From Bacillus renqingensis (GTDB taxonomy: Bacteria; Bacillota; Bacilli; Bacillales; Cytobacillaceae): a DNA stretch of 64,000 nt. The notes under the pieces were generated by a model. It made no database searches. It was not told the origin of the DNA and saw only the letters and a list, made by a program, of their open reading frames with translations. The stretch's first letter is position 1. Each line of letters starts with the position of its first letter. The stretch lies in the NCBI RefSeq assembly GCF_016464375.1, contig NZ_JADDIU010000002.1:62001-126000 (forward strand), written 5' to 3'. Shown here piece by piece: positions 43,021-52,208 of this stretch. Position numbers and translations under genes: made by a program.

Positions 43021-43184
43021 TGGACTGTCCCCCTCTTTGTTCAAAAAATTCAATATTATTATTATAAACATAATTATAAAAACAGAAAAGATAATAGTTT
43101 GTTTAAATTTACGTCTCGGAATGTAAACGCCTTTTTGATACAATAATAATAGTCTTTATAAAACTAAGAATGTGGGGGATTTAA

Positions 43185-44873
43185 GTGGCCATGAAGACAA
43201 CCGTGAAATCAGACATTGAAATAGCACAGGCGGCGAAGATGAAGCCGATTGTTGAAATCGCCAAAAACATCGGTTTAGAGGAAGAGGATATTGAGCTTTT
43301 TGGCAAGTATAAAGCAAAGCTCTCGAATGAAGCACTGGCAAAAATAAAAACAAATAAGAGTGGAAAAGTTATCCTAGTAACCTCGATTAATCCCACTCCG
43401 GCCGGGGAAGGGAAATCAACGGTGACGGTCGGTTTAGCAGACGCCTTTAACCGCATTGGCAAAAGAGTAATGGTTGCCCTACGGGAGCCATCACTAGGAC
43501 CGACAATGGGAATCAAAGGTGGAGCAACCGGCGGGGGATATTCTCAGGTTCTGCCAATGGAAGAGATTAATCTTCATTTCACGGGTGATCTTCATGCGAT
43601 TACGACGGCCAACAATGCCCTTGCAGCTTTGATTGATAACCATCTTCAACAAGGAAACGAATTAAACATCGACCCGCGGCGGATAGTTTGGAAACGGGCC
43701 GTTGATTTAAATGACCGTGCCTTAAGAAAGGTTGTCATTGGGCTTGGTGGACCGCTGCAAGGAGTTCCGCGGGAAGACGGTTTTGATATTACAGTGGCCT
43801 CAGAAATAATGGCTGTCTTGTGCTTAGCTACCGATTTAAAGGATCTGAAACGACGGTTATCTCGTATGGTGGTGGCCTATAATTACAATAAGGAGCCGGT
43901 TACTGTTGGTGACCTAGGGGTCCAAGGTGCACTAACGCTCTTGTTGAAAGACGCCGTCAAACCGAACCTAGTGCAAACGATTGAACATACTCCGGCGCTG
44001 ATTCATGGCGGGCCATTTGCCAATATTGCCCATGGCTGCAACAGTGTGATTGCCACTCTTGCCGCTGCTAAATTAGCCGATTATGTAATAACCGAAGCTG
44101 GCTTTGGAGCTGATTTAGGTGCAGAAAAGTTTTTACATATTAAGTCTAGAAGCGCTGGAATTAGACCGGAAGCCGTTGTCATTGTTGCTACCATACGTGC
44201 CTTGAAAATGCATGGAGGTGTCGCAAAAACGGAATTGGAAAAGGAAAATATCCCAGCGCTAACGTCAGGATTTGCCAACCTGCAAAAGCATATTGAAACG
44301 ATTAGAAGCTTCGGCCTGCCGGTTGTCGTTGCTATTAATAAATTTATTACAGACACAGATGTTGAAGTCGAAACATTATTACAATGGTGCCAGCAAGAAA
44401 ATGTTGCCGCTGCCTTAACGGAGGTTTGGGAAAAAGGCGGCGAAGGCGGCATTGAATTAGCTGAAAAACTATTATCTATAATCGATAAGGAAGAAAACAA
44501 CTTCACTCCTTTGTATGATCTGGCTGATTCGCTTGAAACCAAAGTTAGAACAATCGTGCAAAAGGTTTATGGCGGTAAGGATGTTGAGTTTTCAACAAAG
44601 GCAAAAAAGCAGCTGTTGGATTTTGAAAAATTTGGCTGGTCCAATTTAGCGGTTTGTATGGCGAAGTCACAATATTCCTTATCAGATGATCCTACCAAGT
44701 TAGGCAGACCATCTGATTTCACCGTCACAATCAGAGAATTTAAGCCATCCATCGGAGCGGGCTTTATAGTTGCCCTGACAGGTGAAATTATGACAATGCC
44801 AGGTCTTCCGAAAAAACCAGCCGCATTAAAAATGGATGTTGATGAAAACGGCCATGCTGTTGGACTTTTTTAG
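43185..44873 (+). CDS. fhs: Formate-tetrahydrofolate ligase
   Basis: 562-residue cytosolic ligase making 10-formyl-THF from formate, THF and ATP. The ATP loop is [16 protein letters not shown], followed by [22 protein letters not shown] and the C-terminal [20 protein letters not shown] precedes a GTG at 43185; the ATG at 43191 is an alternative giving two residues fewer. Divergent from metA. A terminator follows at 44986-45014. Confidence 0.96.
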   Translation: MAMKTTVKSDIEIAQAAKMKPIVEIAKNIGLEEEDIELFGKYKAKLSNEALAKIKTNKSGKVILVTSINPTPAGEGKSTVTVGLADAFNRIGKRVMVALREPSLGPTMGIKGGATGGGYSQVLPMEEINLHFTGDLHAITTANNALAALIDNHLQQGNELNIDPRRIVWKRAVDLNDRALRKVVIGLGGPLQGVPREDGFDITVASEIMAVLCLATDLKDLKRRLSRMVVAYNYNKEPVTVGDLGVQGALTLLLKDAVKPNLVQTIEHTPALIHGGPFANIAHGCNSVIATLAAAKLADYVITEAGFGADLGAEKFLHIKSRSAGIRPEAVVIVATIRALKMHGGVAKTELEKENIPALTSGFANLQKHIETIRSFGLPVVVAINKFITDTDVEVETLLQWCQQENVAAALTEVWEKGGEGGIELAEKLLSIIDKEENNFTPLYDLADSLETKVRTIVQKVYGGKDVEFSTKAKKQLLDFEKFGWSNLAVCMAKSQYSLSDDPTKLGRPSDFTVTIREFKPSIGAGFIVALTGEIMTMPGLPKKPAALKMDVDENGHAVGLF

Positions 44874-44985
44874 ATGGAAGAGAGGCGTGGAGTCGATAGG
44901 AGCGAATCGCTATTTCTAATTGAAATGGAAATAAATCATTTCCGAAGTGAATTCGTTATGCTTGGCTTTTGCCACTACCTTTTGG

Positions 44986-45014
44986 AATCGGCACATCGCC
45001 GATTTCTTTTCTTT
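44986..45014 (+). terminator. fhs terminator
   Basis: AATCGGC, loop ACATC, GCCGATT then a T-rich tail. Confidence 0.75.
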
Positions 45015-45041
45015 TGAACGAATAAAGGAGTTGAATAGTAA

Positions 45042-45566
45042 ATGTTTGATCCCACGGCCTTTGATAATATGAAGGTGATCACCGAAGGCACCCTATATGA
45101 TAGGGACCTGAACGGAGAAATAGCGATAATTGACCGAAACGATATATTTAATGCTGCTAAAATGTCCCGTATGTTTAATATTTGCTTTAGTCTGCCTGAA
45201 TACAAGGGAGACAGGCTTTCTGCCAAAATACAATTAACAGCAGGACTTGAGAATTTAGGTGCAGAACTACTTCCAGACAGATTGTCAGAGAAATTGGCAG
45301 GCTGTTATGTTGTCTTGCAATTTTTCATCGAACATGAGGATGAAATGGAACAATATCAAGCGGTTCAGACGATTTTTTCAAACATCTGGGGCGAATTAAG
45401 GAAAATCACGCAAACAGTCGAATATAACCCACTTAAAAAGGAGCAAAACATTAAGAATGTAATTACCATTGATTTTGAACGGCTTGTCAGCGAAGATCAA
45501 ATAGCCGATTTGGTAGAGATGATAGATTTTATGATTAGTACGTTAAAGGGACTAAACGATTTATAA
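45042..45566 (+). CDS. Conserved hypothetical protein, unrecognised
   Basis: 174-residue soluble acidic protein, no signal, membrane segment or recognised motif. Predicted mixed alpha/beta N-terminal part (TEGTLYDRDLNGEIAIIDRNDIF) and a helical C-terminal third (EDQIADLVEMIDFMIST). AAAGGAG lies eight bases before the ATG and a perfect terminator follows, so it is a single-gene unit. I cannot assign a family. Confidence 0.7.
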   Translation: MFDPTAFDNMKVITEGTLYDRDLNGEIAIIDRNDIFNAAKMSRMFNICFSLPEYKGDRLSAKIQLTAGLENLGAELLPDRLSEKLAGCYVVLQFFIEHEDEMEQYQAVQTIFSNIWGELRKITQTVEYNPLKKEQNIKNVITIDFERLVSEDQIADLVEMIDFMISTLKGLNDL

Positions 45567-45576
45567 AAGGAATCCT

Positions 45577-45603
45577 TCCCCCGAGACATTTCGGGGGTTT
45601 TTT
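45577..45603 (+). terminator. Terminator after the 174-residue gene
   Basis: CCCCCGA, loop GACATT, TCGGGGG and T6. Confidence 0.92.
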
Positions 45604-45734
45604 ATCGCCTTTTCATGATAAAATAGCAATCATGGGCAGATACGTATAGTGAAAATCAAATCATCAAGCTTGCCGAACATTAAATAGAAAAATTTCTTAG
45701 CACAATTTTTTCAAGAATGGAATGGGAAATCATT

Positions 45735-47621
45735 ATGAAAATGCTCACAGTTGAAAATATAACCAAAATATATGGAGAAAAGCAGCTGTTTCAAGAAATC
45801 TCTTTTACTATTGCTGAAAAGGAACGGATTGGCCTAATTGGGATTAACGGAACCGGGAAGTCCTCCCTGTTAAAGATTGTCGCCGGAATCGACCAGCCTG
45901 ATGCTGGAATGATCAACGCTGGAAAAGACTATTCCATCGCTTATTTGCAGCAGCACCCGGAGTTTGATGCCGACCGTACAGTACTTGAACAAGTCTTTCA
46001 TGGCGATGCCCCAATTCTTCAGCTAATGCGGGAGTATGAAAGCACGTTGTTTAAACTGACCAATGCACCACATGAGACAAAAATTCAAGATAAGCTTTTT
46101 AAACTGCAAAAACAAATCGACGCCCTTAATGCCTGGGATGCAAGTACCAATGCAAAAACAATTTTAACAAAATTAGGGATTGAAGATTTCGGGCAGCGGG
46201 TTGGAGCGCTTTCGGGCGGGCAGAAAAAGCGTGTTGCTTTGGCGCAGGTGTTGATTGCCGAACCGGATTTGCTCATTTTAGATGAGCCGACAAACCACTT
46301 GGATTTTGATTCGGTAAAGTGGCTTGAAGATTATTTGAGCAGATACAAAAGCTCCATTCTGCTTGTTACCCATGACCGCTATTTCTTAGATCGGGTAACA
46401 AATCGGATGTTTGAATTGGATGGCGGCCATCTATACAGCTATAAGGGCAATTATGCGGCCTTTTTGGAAGCTAAGGCGACTCGTGAAGAAACGAAAGCCG
46501 CAACCATTGAAAAACAAAAAAATCTCTTTAGACGAGAACTTGAGTGGATCCGTCGCGGTGCCAAAGCGAGATCAACGAAGCAAAAAGCACGAATTCAGCG
46601 CTTTGAGCAACTCGATGGAAAGCTTTCAAGCGGGCGACCTGGTGAAGATAAGCTTGAGATTTCCTTATCTGGCAGCCGCTTAGGCAAACAGGTCTTTGAA
46701 TTAAAGGATGCTACGAAGCGGTACGGCGCCAAGACAATTCTCCATCACTTTGATTTACTGATCAAGCCGGGAGATCGGATTGGGATTATTGGAAAAAATG
46801 GGACAGGAAAATCAACCTTATTAAATATTCTTGCAAAGCGGATTCCGCTTGATGAGGGCGAATATATCATGGGGCAAACCGTGAAAATTGCTTACTATAC
46901 CCAGGAAGGTGAAGACCTGGATGAAAATAAGCGAATGATTGAATATATTAAAGACACGGCACAAATGGTGGAAACGTCAGATGGCAAGACGATATCTGCT
47001 GCCCAGATGTTGGAACGCTTTTTATTTCCACCGAATACACATGGAACGCTGATCCGCAAACTTTCCGGCGGTGAAAAGCGGCGGTTGTATTTGTTAAAAA
47101 TATTAATGACTGCACCAAACGTCCTGCTGTTAGATGAACCGACAAATGACCTGGACACTCAGACGTTGACCGTTCTTGAAGATTATCTTGAAGAGTTTGC
47201 CGGGGTGGTGATCACCGTTTCCCATGACCGCTATTTTCTTGATAAAGTCGCGGAACAGCTGCTAATTTTAAAAGGTGATGGGCGAATCGAATCGTTTTAT
47301 GGAAATTATCGTGACTATCTGGAAACAGAATCGGCGTCTGAAGCTAGTAAACCGGTGGCTACTGCTGCCCCGGCCACTAAAGCACCTGAAAAGGAAAAGA
47401 AGAAGAAAATGACCTTTAAGGAGAAAAAAGAGTGGGAAGAAATTGATGAGGTGATTGCCAAAACAGAAGAGCAGCTTGAACAGGTGTCGGCGGCAATGGC
47501 TGTGTCCGGCAGTGATTTTACCACATTACAGGATTTAATGAAGCAAGAGGCTGAATTAAACGAAAAACTCGAGCAATTAATCGAACGGTGGTCCTATTTA
47601 GCAGAACTTGCTGAAAGTTAG
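45735..47621 (+). CDS. yfmR: ABC-F ATPase, YfmR type (ribosome-associated)
   Basis: 628-residue soluble protein with two ABC cassettes: GINGTGKSS / LSGGQKKR / LILDEPTNHLD and GKNGTGKST / LSGGEKRR / LLLDEPTNDLD, joined by an arm-type linker (RRELEWIRRGAKARSTKQKAR) and a C-terminal coiled coil after an Ala/Lys-rich linker. This pattern and length match B. subtilis YfmR (629), an ABC-F that rescues stalled ribosomes together with EF-P. ATG at 45735; the ribosome site is weak (GGAATGGGA). The 52-bp repeat array lies directly downstream. Confidence 0.88.
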   Translation: MKMLTVENITKIYGEKQLFQEISFTIAEKERIGLIGINGTGKSSLLKIVAGIDQPDAGMINAGKDYSIAYLQQHPEFDADRTVLEQVFHGDAPILQLMREYESTLFKLTNAPHETKIQDKLFKLQKQIDALNAWDASTNAKTILTKLGIEDFGQRVGALSGGQKKRVALAQVLIAEPDLLILDEPTNHLDFDSVKWLEDYLSRYKSSILLVTHDRYFLDRVTNRMFELDGGHLYSYKGNYAAFLEAKATREETKAATIEKQKNLFRRELEWIRRGAKARSTKQKARIQRFEQLDGKLSSGRPGEDKLEISLSGSRLGKQVFELKDATKRYGAKTILHHFDLLIKPGDRIGIIGKNGTGKSTLLNILAKRIPLDEGEYIMGQTVKIAYYTQEGEDLDENKRMIEYIKDTAQMVETSDGKTISAAQMLERFLFPPNTHGTLIRKLSGGEKRRLYLLKILMTAPNVLLLDEPTNDLDTQTLTVLEDYLEEFAGVVITVSHDRYFLDKVAEQLLILKGDGRIESFYGNYRDYLETESASEASKPVATAAPATKAPEKEKKKKMTFKEKKEWEEIDEVIAKTEEQLEQVSAAMAVSGSDFTTLQDLMKQEAELNEKLEQLIERWSYLAELAES

Positions 47622-47672
47622 CGCACTGAAGGACAAAAAGTCATGACAGGGATATGTTTGGATAGAAAGGGC

Positions 47673-47926
47673 CTATGGGACAAAACACAGTGGTTCGGAT
47701 AAGAAAATGTCCCATAGAGAGGGCCTATGGGACAAAACACAGTGGTTCGGATAAGAAAATGTCCCATAGAAAGGGCCTATGGGACAAAACACAGTAGTTC
47801 GGATAAGAAAATGTCCCATAGAGAGGGCCTATGGGACAAAACTCAGTAATACAAATAGGAAAATGTCCCATAGAGAGGCTCTATGGGACAAAACTTAGCA
47901 ATACGGAAAGGGAAATGTTCCATAGA
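47673..47926. repeat. Tandem 52-bp hairpin array 1 (five units)
   Basis: Units start at 47673, 47725, 47777, 47829 and 47881, an exact 52-base period. Each has CTATGGGACA, AAAAC, a variable centre, AAAA and TGTCCCATAG, giving a 10-bp stem and a 25-base loop, separated by 7 or 8 bases (AGAGGGC type). The last unit has TGTTCCATAG, which still pairs through G-U. It fills most of the 413-base gap between yfmR and cvfC. No T-runs, so these are not ordinary terminators. Confidence 0.95.
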
Positions 47927-48034
47927 GAATGGTTAGGGACATTAATATATGAATTCATAGTCCTTCTTACATGAATGAACTGTTTCCAATGTGTTAAACT
48001 TGATAAAGAACCCATTAGAATGAAGGTGATTGTG

Positions 48035-49171
48035 TTGAAAATAAAATCTATCGAACCAACGCCAAGTCCTAATACGATGAAGATCATATTAGATCAAGAA
48101 CTGCCAATAGGAAAAAGCCATAATTATAAAAGAGAAACAGCCAACGAAGCCCCGCCAATCATCCAGGCCATCCTTCAAATCGAAGGGGTCAAGGGGGCGT
48201 ACCATGTGGCTGATTTCCTTGCCGTCGAGCGAAATGCAAAATATGATTGGCAGCAAATCCTGCCACAGGTCCGCCAAGCATTTGGTGAAACGCCCGATGA
48301 AGCCGCGGCTAGTCAAAAAAACGTTAATGAACATTTTGGGGAAATAAAAGTAGAAGTACAAGTTTTTAAAGGCATCCCGCTTCAAGTTAAATTGACTGAT
48401 GGGACAACCGAAAAACGTTTCGGCATGCCTGACTATTTTTTAAAAGCAAGAGAAGAAACACAGCTTCCTGAGGACAATTATATCCTACTGCGCAAATGGC
48501 AAAATCAAGGGGTTAGATACGGTGATATAGATCAGGTCGGTCAGGAGGTTGTTGAAGAATTAATCGCTGCTTACCCGATGGAAAGGCTGAACGAATTAGT
48601 TAAGAATGCACAGTCAAAGGAAGCTGCACCTGATAAAAAAACGAAACGAGCCCGAAAAAAGGTAACCATTGAAGACCTAAATAACCCCGATTGGCGCATT
48701 CGTTACCAGCTGCTTGAACAGATGGACGATCCGGAGCTTGCCGATTTACCAGTCCTTGAAAAAGCTTTAGAAGATGAAAAAACCTCCATTCGCCGGCTTG
48801 CCACCGTATATTTGGGGATGATAGAGGACCAAGCCGTATTGCCGCTCATTTTTAAGGCATTACGGGACAAGACAGCAACTGTTCGTCGAACGGCAGGGGA
48901 TTGTTTATCCGATTTGGGCTTTCCCGAAGCTGCACCTGAGATGATTAAGGCACTGCAGGATCCGAGTAAATTAGTACGCTGGCGGGCAGCCATGTTTCTT
49001 TATGAAGTGGGTGATAAACAAGCCCTTGCGGCATTAAAAGCTGCAGAAAATGATCCGGAATTTGAGGTCAGCATGCAGATCAAAATGGCGATTGAACGAA
49101 TCGAAGGCGGCAAAGAGGCTAAGGGTTCGGTTTGGAAGCAAATGACGGAAGCTAGAAAAACAGAGGTGTAA
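48035..49171 (+). CDS. cvfC: Conserved virulence factor C family protein (NifU-N plus HEAT repeats)
   Basis: 378-residue protein close in length to B. subtilis YpgR (377). The N-terminal part (about 1-85, IEPTPSPNTMKIILDQELP, VKGAYHVADFLAVERNA) is a NifU N-terminal/scaffold-like domain; the C-terminal part (about 215-365) has HEAT-type repeats (DPELADLPVLEKALEDEKTSIRRLATVYLG and three more). It lacks the Cys pair of true Fe-S scaffolds. I use the TTG at 48035 with AAGGTGA upstream; an ATG at 48020 is possible. Role unknown in Bacillus. Confidence 0.85.
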   Translation: MKIKSIEPTPSPNTMKIILDQELPIGKSHNYKRETANEAPPIIQAILQIEGVKGAYHVADFLAVERNAKYDWQQILPQVRQAFGETPDEAAASQKNVNEHFGEIKVEVQVFKGIPLQVKLTDGTTEKRFGMPDYFLKAREETQLPEDNYILLRKWQNQGVRYGDIDQVGQEVVEELIAAYPMERLNELVKNAQSKEAAPDKKTKRARKKVTIEDLNNPDWRIRYQLLEQMDDPELADLPVLEKALEDEKTSIRRLATVYLGMIEDQAVLPLIFKALRDKTATVRRTAGDCLSDLGFPEAAPEMIKALQDPSKLVRWRAAMFLYEVGDKQALAALKAAENDPEFEVSMQIKMAIERIEGGKEAKGSVWKQMTEARKTEV

Positions 49172-49246
49172 AATCTGCGAATAAGAGCTAGTTATCCGTA
49201 AATCCCAAAAGCAACAACTTTAAAAAATGAAATGGAGTGAAGCTTT

Positions 49247-49681
49247 ATGTCGAATGCCTATGAAGAATATATGAAACAAATTGTTTTGCCGATGCGTCAG
49301 GAGCTGACAACAGCAGGCTTTGAAGAATTGACAACGGCCGAGGAAGTAGAAAAGTATATGGAACAGGTGGATGGAACAACACTTGTCGTTATTAATTCAG
49401 TGTGCGGCTGTGCGGCTGGATTAGCCCGCCCCGCAGCAACCCAAGCTCTATTAAACAGCGAGAAAAAGCCAGACCATCTTGTTACGGTGTTTGCCGGTCA
49501 AGACAAAGAGGCCACAGCTAAAATGCGCGAGTATTTCGAAGGATACGAGCCGTCCTCACCATCGATGGCTCTATTAAAAGGTAAAGAAGTCGTCCATTTT
49601 ATACCAAGGCATGATATCGAAGGTATGCCAATGGAAACAGTGATGCAAAATGTAATTGAGGCTTTGGAAACCCATTGCTAA
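49247..49681 (+). CDS. brxA: Bacilliredoxin BrxA (YphP)
   Basis: 144-residue thioredoxin-fold protein that removes bacillithiol from S-bacillithiolated proteins. The active site is Cys53-Gly-Cys55 in NSVCGCAAGLARPA, exactly as in B. subtilis YphP, and the C-terminal FIPRHDIEGMPMETVMQN is conserved. TGGAGTGA precedes the ATG. A strong terminator follows. Confidence 0.96.
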   Translation: MSNAYEEYMKQIVLPMRQELTTAGFEELTTAEEVEKYMEQVDGTTLVVINSVCGCAAGLARPAATQALLNSEKKPDHLVTVFAGQDKEATAKMREYFEGYEPSSPSMALLKGKEVVHFIPRHDIEGMPMETVMQNVIEALETHC

Positions 49682-49689
49682 TATCTCCC

Positions 49690-49718
49690 GAGACGAATGT
49701 CATTTCGTCTCTTTTTTT
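49690..49718 (+). terminator. brxA terminator
   Basis: GAGACGAA / TTCGTCTC stem, 6-base loop, T7. Confidence 0.9.
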
Positions 49719-49835
49719 CTGTTGAGAAATGAATTAAATGAACCGGACACTTGTCTTTGTTTGTTCTTTTCAATTTTATAAAAAAAGAAGTATAATGTTT
49801 TTATGAACATTTTAAAGAGAAACTAGGTGAAGCTC

Positions 49836-50468
49836 ATGAATAAGTGGTTGCGAAAATCCCTATTTGTCATCGTTTCCATTTTAACGTTCGGATTGGTCAC
49901 ACCATCGCAGCTGATGAATAACGTCAATGCTGACAATCACAACGACCGAGATATAGTTGAAGCATCCTCTGTTGATGCGAATTATGCTCAAGCAAGCAGG
50001 AATATAGCACAGTCAGAGTTTAACAAAGAAAGATTCATGCAGGAGCTGTTGAAGCAAGCGGAATTACAATCCTATCAAAAGTTTGGAACCAGGATAAAAC
50101 CGGTAATCGAAAATGAATTTCGTGAAATGATCTTGCCCAATATTGAAACAGCCTTGGCAGAAACCGCTGCACAATTTCCGCAAGAGGATTTGAAACATTT
50201 AATAATTACTGAACAACCTGGCAAAGGTCTATCGGAAAAAATTTTTCATATAAAAAACGTCGATACAGGGAAAGATATTGTTCGATTCCATGTGCGAAGA
50301 GAACATCCGCCTCAAAGTGGGTACTGGTTTAATTTTCATTACCATACACATCACGATGAATTTCAAAGTCACCATAATCTTGGTTCCATCTATTGGGCTA
50401 AAAATACGCCACCAAAATGGATGAGTGATGGAAAAAGGGTCGAGCACCGCAAAAGTGAGTTAGTATAA
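49836..50468 (+). CDS. ypjP: YpjP family secreted or membrane-anchored protein
   Basis: 210-residue protein with a signal-type N-terminus (NKWLRKSLFVIVSILTFGLVT, residues 2-22) and a polar, acidic mature part with a His-rich C-terminus (FNFHYHTHHDEFQSHHNLGSIYW) that could bind metal. B. subtilis YpjP lies in the thyB region; here ypjP is the last conserved gene before the Ter island. ATG at 49836 with TAGGTGA; a GTG at 49827 is possible. Function unknown. Confidence 0.82.
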   Translation: MNKWLRKSLFVIVSILTFGLVTPSQLMNNVNADNHNDRDIVEASSVDANYAQASRNIAQSEFNKERFMQELLKQAELQSYQKFGTRIKPVIENEFREMILPNIETALAETAAQFPQEDLKHLIITEQPGKGLSEKIFHIKNVDTGKDIVRFHVRREHPPQSGYWFNFHYHTHHDEFQSHHNLGSIYWAKNTPPKWMSDGKRVEHRKSELV

Positions 50469-50506
50469 CCAATATCAAACTTTAATGAAAAAAGAAAAAT
50501 GATTAA

Positions 50507-50532
50507 TGAAACTTTTTTTTGAAAGACTCGTA
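50507..50532 (+). promoter_or_regulatory. ECF sigma-factor promoter (sigma-W/X/M type) for terD-1
   Basis: TGAAAC (50507-50512), exactly 16 bases, CGTA (50529-50532). It matches the TGAAAC-N16-CGTA form of Bacillus ECF promoters and lies 34 bases before the terD-1 start. The B. subtilis yceCDEFGH operon is known to be under sigma-W, sigma-M, sigma-X and sigma-B control. Confidence 0.7.
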
Positions 50533-50565
50533 AATAGACTATTAACGAAAATGGAGGAATGAAAA

Positions 50566-51147
50566 ATGGCAATTAGTTTATCAAAAGGACAAAAGGTTGA
50601 TTTAACAAAAACAAATCCAGGGTTAACGAAAGTAGTAGTAGGTCTTGGCTGGGACACAAATAAATATGACGGTGGCCATGATTTTGACCTGGATTCATCC
50701 GTGTTTTTGTTAGGTGAGAATGGTAAAGTTACATCTGAATCTGATTTCGTATTTTACAATAACCCACAAGGGGGTAATGGCGCAGTCGTACATACTGGCG
50801 ATAATCGCACTGGCGAAGGCGAGGGGGATGATGAACAGGTCAAAATTAATTTAGCTGCGATTCCTAGTAATATTCAGCGTGTTACCTTTACGATTACAAT
50901 TCATGACGCTGAAAATAGGAATCAAAATTTTGGACAAGTGTCAAATTCCTATGCCCGTATTTTTAATGAAGACACAAACGAAGAATTGATTCGTTATGAT
51001 CTGGGAGAAGACTTCTCGATTGAAACAGCTATCGTTGTTGGGGAATTGTATCGCCACAATGGCGAGTGGAAATTCAGTGCAATCGGCAGCGGCTATCAAG
51101 GCGGCTTAGCTGCACTGGCAACGGACTTTGGCTTGCAGGTTGGTTAA
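50566..51147 (+). CDS. terD: TerD family protein 1
   Basis: 193-residue tellurium-resistance-type protein of the TerD/CABP family, a Ca2+-binding beta-sandwich linked to metal, oxidant and envelope stress. It has the N-terminal [20 protein letters not shown], the acidic [11 protein letters not shown], and the [12 protein letters not shown] calcium loop, then [12 protein letters not shown] and the C-terminal [28 protein letters not shown] lies upstream of the ATG. It has its own ECF-type promoter and terminator and is cut off from terC by a repeat element. Equivalent to B. subtilis YceD/YceE. Confidence 0.95.
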   Translation: MAISLSKGQKVDLTKTNPGLTKVVVGLGWDTNKYDGGHDFDLDSSVFLLGENGKVTSESDFVFYNNPQGGNGAVVHTGDNRTGEGEGDDEQVKINLAAIPSNIQRVTFTITIHDAENRNQNFGQVSNSYARIFNEDTNEELIRYDLGEDFSIETAIVVGELYRHNGEWKFSAIGSGYQGGLAALATDFGLQVG

Positions 51148-51163
51148 TCGTTAAAGGATTAGT

Positions 51164-51190
51164 AGACCCGGCATTCAGCTGGGTCTTTTT
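51164..51190 (+). terminator. terD-1 terminator
   Basis: AGACCC, 11-base loop, GGGTCT and T5. It separates terD-1 from the rest of the Ter island. Confidence 0.8.
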
Positions 51191-51213
51191 GACAACATTA
51201 TTGCATCTAGTTT

Positions 51214-51332
51214 TAGCGCCTAGCCCCTCGATGGTCTCCAGCACTCCTGAATTGAAGGCAAAGAGCGCCTCCTATTCAGGAGCATCTTATGCTAAGCCAG
51301 AGGCTGACCAGGGCGCTTGCGCTTTTCTTATT
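51214..51332. repeat. Dispersed complex inverted-repeat element, copy B
   Basis: Same layout as 41988-42113: AGCGCCTAGCCCCTCGA at the left, the inner hairpin CTCCTGAATTGAAGGC ... GCGCCTCCTATTCAGGAG, and GAGGCTGACCAGGGCGCTTGCGCTTTTCTTAT at the right. Same orientation as copy A. It lies between the terD-1 terminator and terC. Confidence 0.85.
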
Positions 51333-51360
51333 TCAGTCTATCTTAGGGGGAACACAGTTA

Positions 51361-52125
51361 ATGTCAGTTTTACAAGGGATTCTTGATACATATGCACAAT
51401 TTTTTGATTGGCATATGTGGGGAGAAGTTTTGACCGACCCTGTTGCATGGGGACTTATTGGTACATTAGTCATTTTGGAAGGACTTCTCTCTGCAGATAA
51501 TGCGCTCGTTTTAGCAGTAATGGTGAAGCATTTACCGAAAAAAAGGCGTAAAAAAGCCTTATTCTATGGTCTATTAGGTGCTTATGCTTTTCGGTTTATC
51601 GCCATTGGACTGGGGGTTTACTTGATTAAGCTTTGGTGGGTAAAAGCAATAGGTGCGGCCTACCTTGCCTGGTTGTCGATTAAATACTTTATTGATAAAC
51701 GTAAAGGCAGTAACGAAGAAGATGAAGAAGCAGAAGGCATGAACCAAAATGGCATTTTAGTTCGCTTATTTGGAACCTTTTGGGGAACAGTAGCTGCGGT
51801 AGAGTTAATGGATATTGCTTTCTCAGTCGACAGCGTGCTTGCAGCCTTCGGTGTAAGTAATGAGGTTTGGGTACTATTAATTGGTGGAATGCTTGGTGTT
51901 TTAATGATGCGGGGGGTTGCCGGGGTATTCCTAACCTTGATTGACCGTGTACCTGAATTAGAGACAACTGCCTATATTTTGATTTTAATCATTTCGGTTA
52001 AAATGTTTCTTGATGTATTTTTTCATTATGAAATGCCGCCGCTTTATTTCTTTATTATTTTATTATTTACCTTTGGTGCGACCTTCATCGTTCACTTTAT
52101 CAATAAGAAAAAAGTCGAGGGCTAG
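51361..52125 (+). CDS. terC: TerC family integral membrane protein (YceF/YkoY type)
   Basis: 254-residue membrane protein with about seven hydrophobic segments. The family motifs with membrane-embedded acids are clear: LEGLLSADNALVLAVMV and MDIAFSVDSVLAAFGVS. B. subtilis relatives (YceF, YkoY) support Mn2+ supply to, or efflux for, secreted proteins. GGGGGAA precedes the ATG at 51361; an in-frame extension reaching into the repeat element at 51289 is rejected. The usual Mn-sensing yybP-ykoY leader is not visible. Confidence 0.93.
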   Translation: MSVLQGILDTYAQFFDWHMWGEVLTDPVAWGLIGTLVILEGLLSADNALVLAVMVKHLPKKRRKKALFYGLLGAYAFRFIAIGLGVYLIKLWWVKAIGAAYLAWLSIKYFIDKRKGSNEEDEEAEGMNQNGILVRLFGTFWGTVAAVELMDIAFSVDSVLAAFGVSNEVWVLLIGGMLGVLMMRGVAGVFLTLIDRVPELETTAYILILIISVKMFLDVFFHYEMPPLYFFIILLFTFGATFIVHFINKKKVEG

Positions 52126-52208
52126 GAGGGGGTCTGACATTGACATAAAAGGGGGGGCTGATACGTGTTGTCTCCCTTGTTTTTACCTTACATAAGGAGT
52201 ATGTAAAT

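Noticed and set aside
42112-43143. Longer MetA with an N-terminal membrane helix from the ATG at 43143
   Set aside because: MetA is soluble; the TTG at 43020 has a proper ribosome site and restores family length and residue numbers.
43021-43184. SAM riboswitch or T-box upstream of metA
   Set aside because: Only about 160 bases are shared with the divergent fhs promoter, and no S-box or T-box motif is visible.
51191-51360. yybP-ykoY manganese riboswitch before terC
   Set aside because: The space is filled by repeat copy B and I find no matching riboswitch core; the upstream gap is too short for both.
51289-51361. N-terminal extension of TerC into the repeat element
   Set aside because: The extension is translated repeat sequence; the ATG at 51361 has GGGGGAA upstream and gives the normal TerC length.
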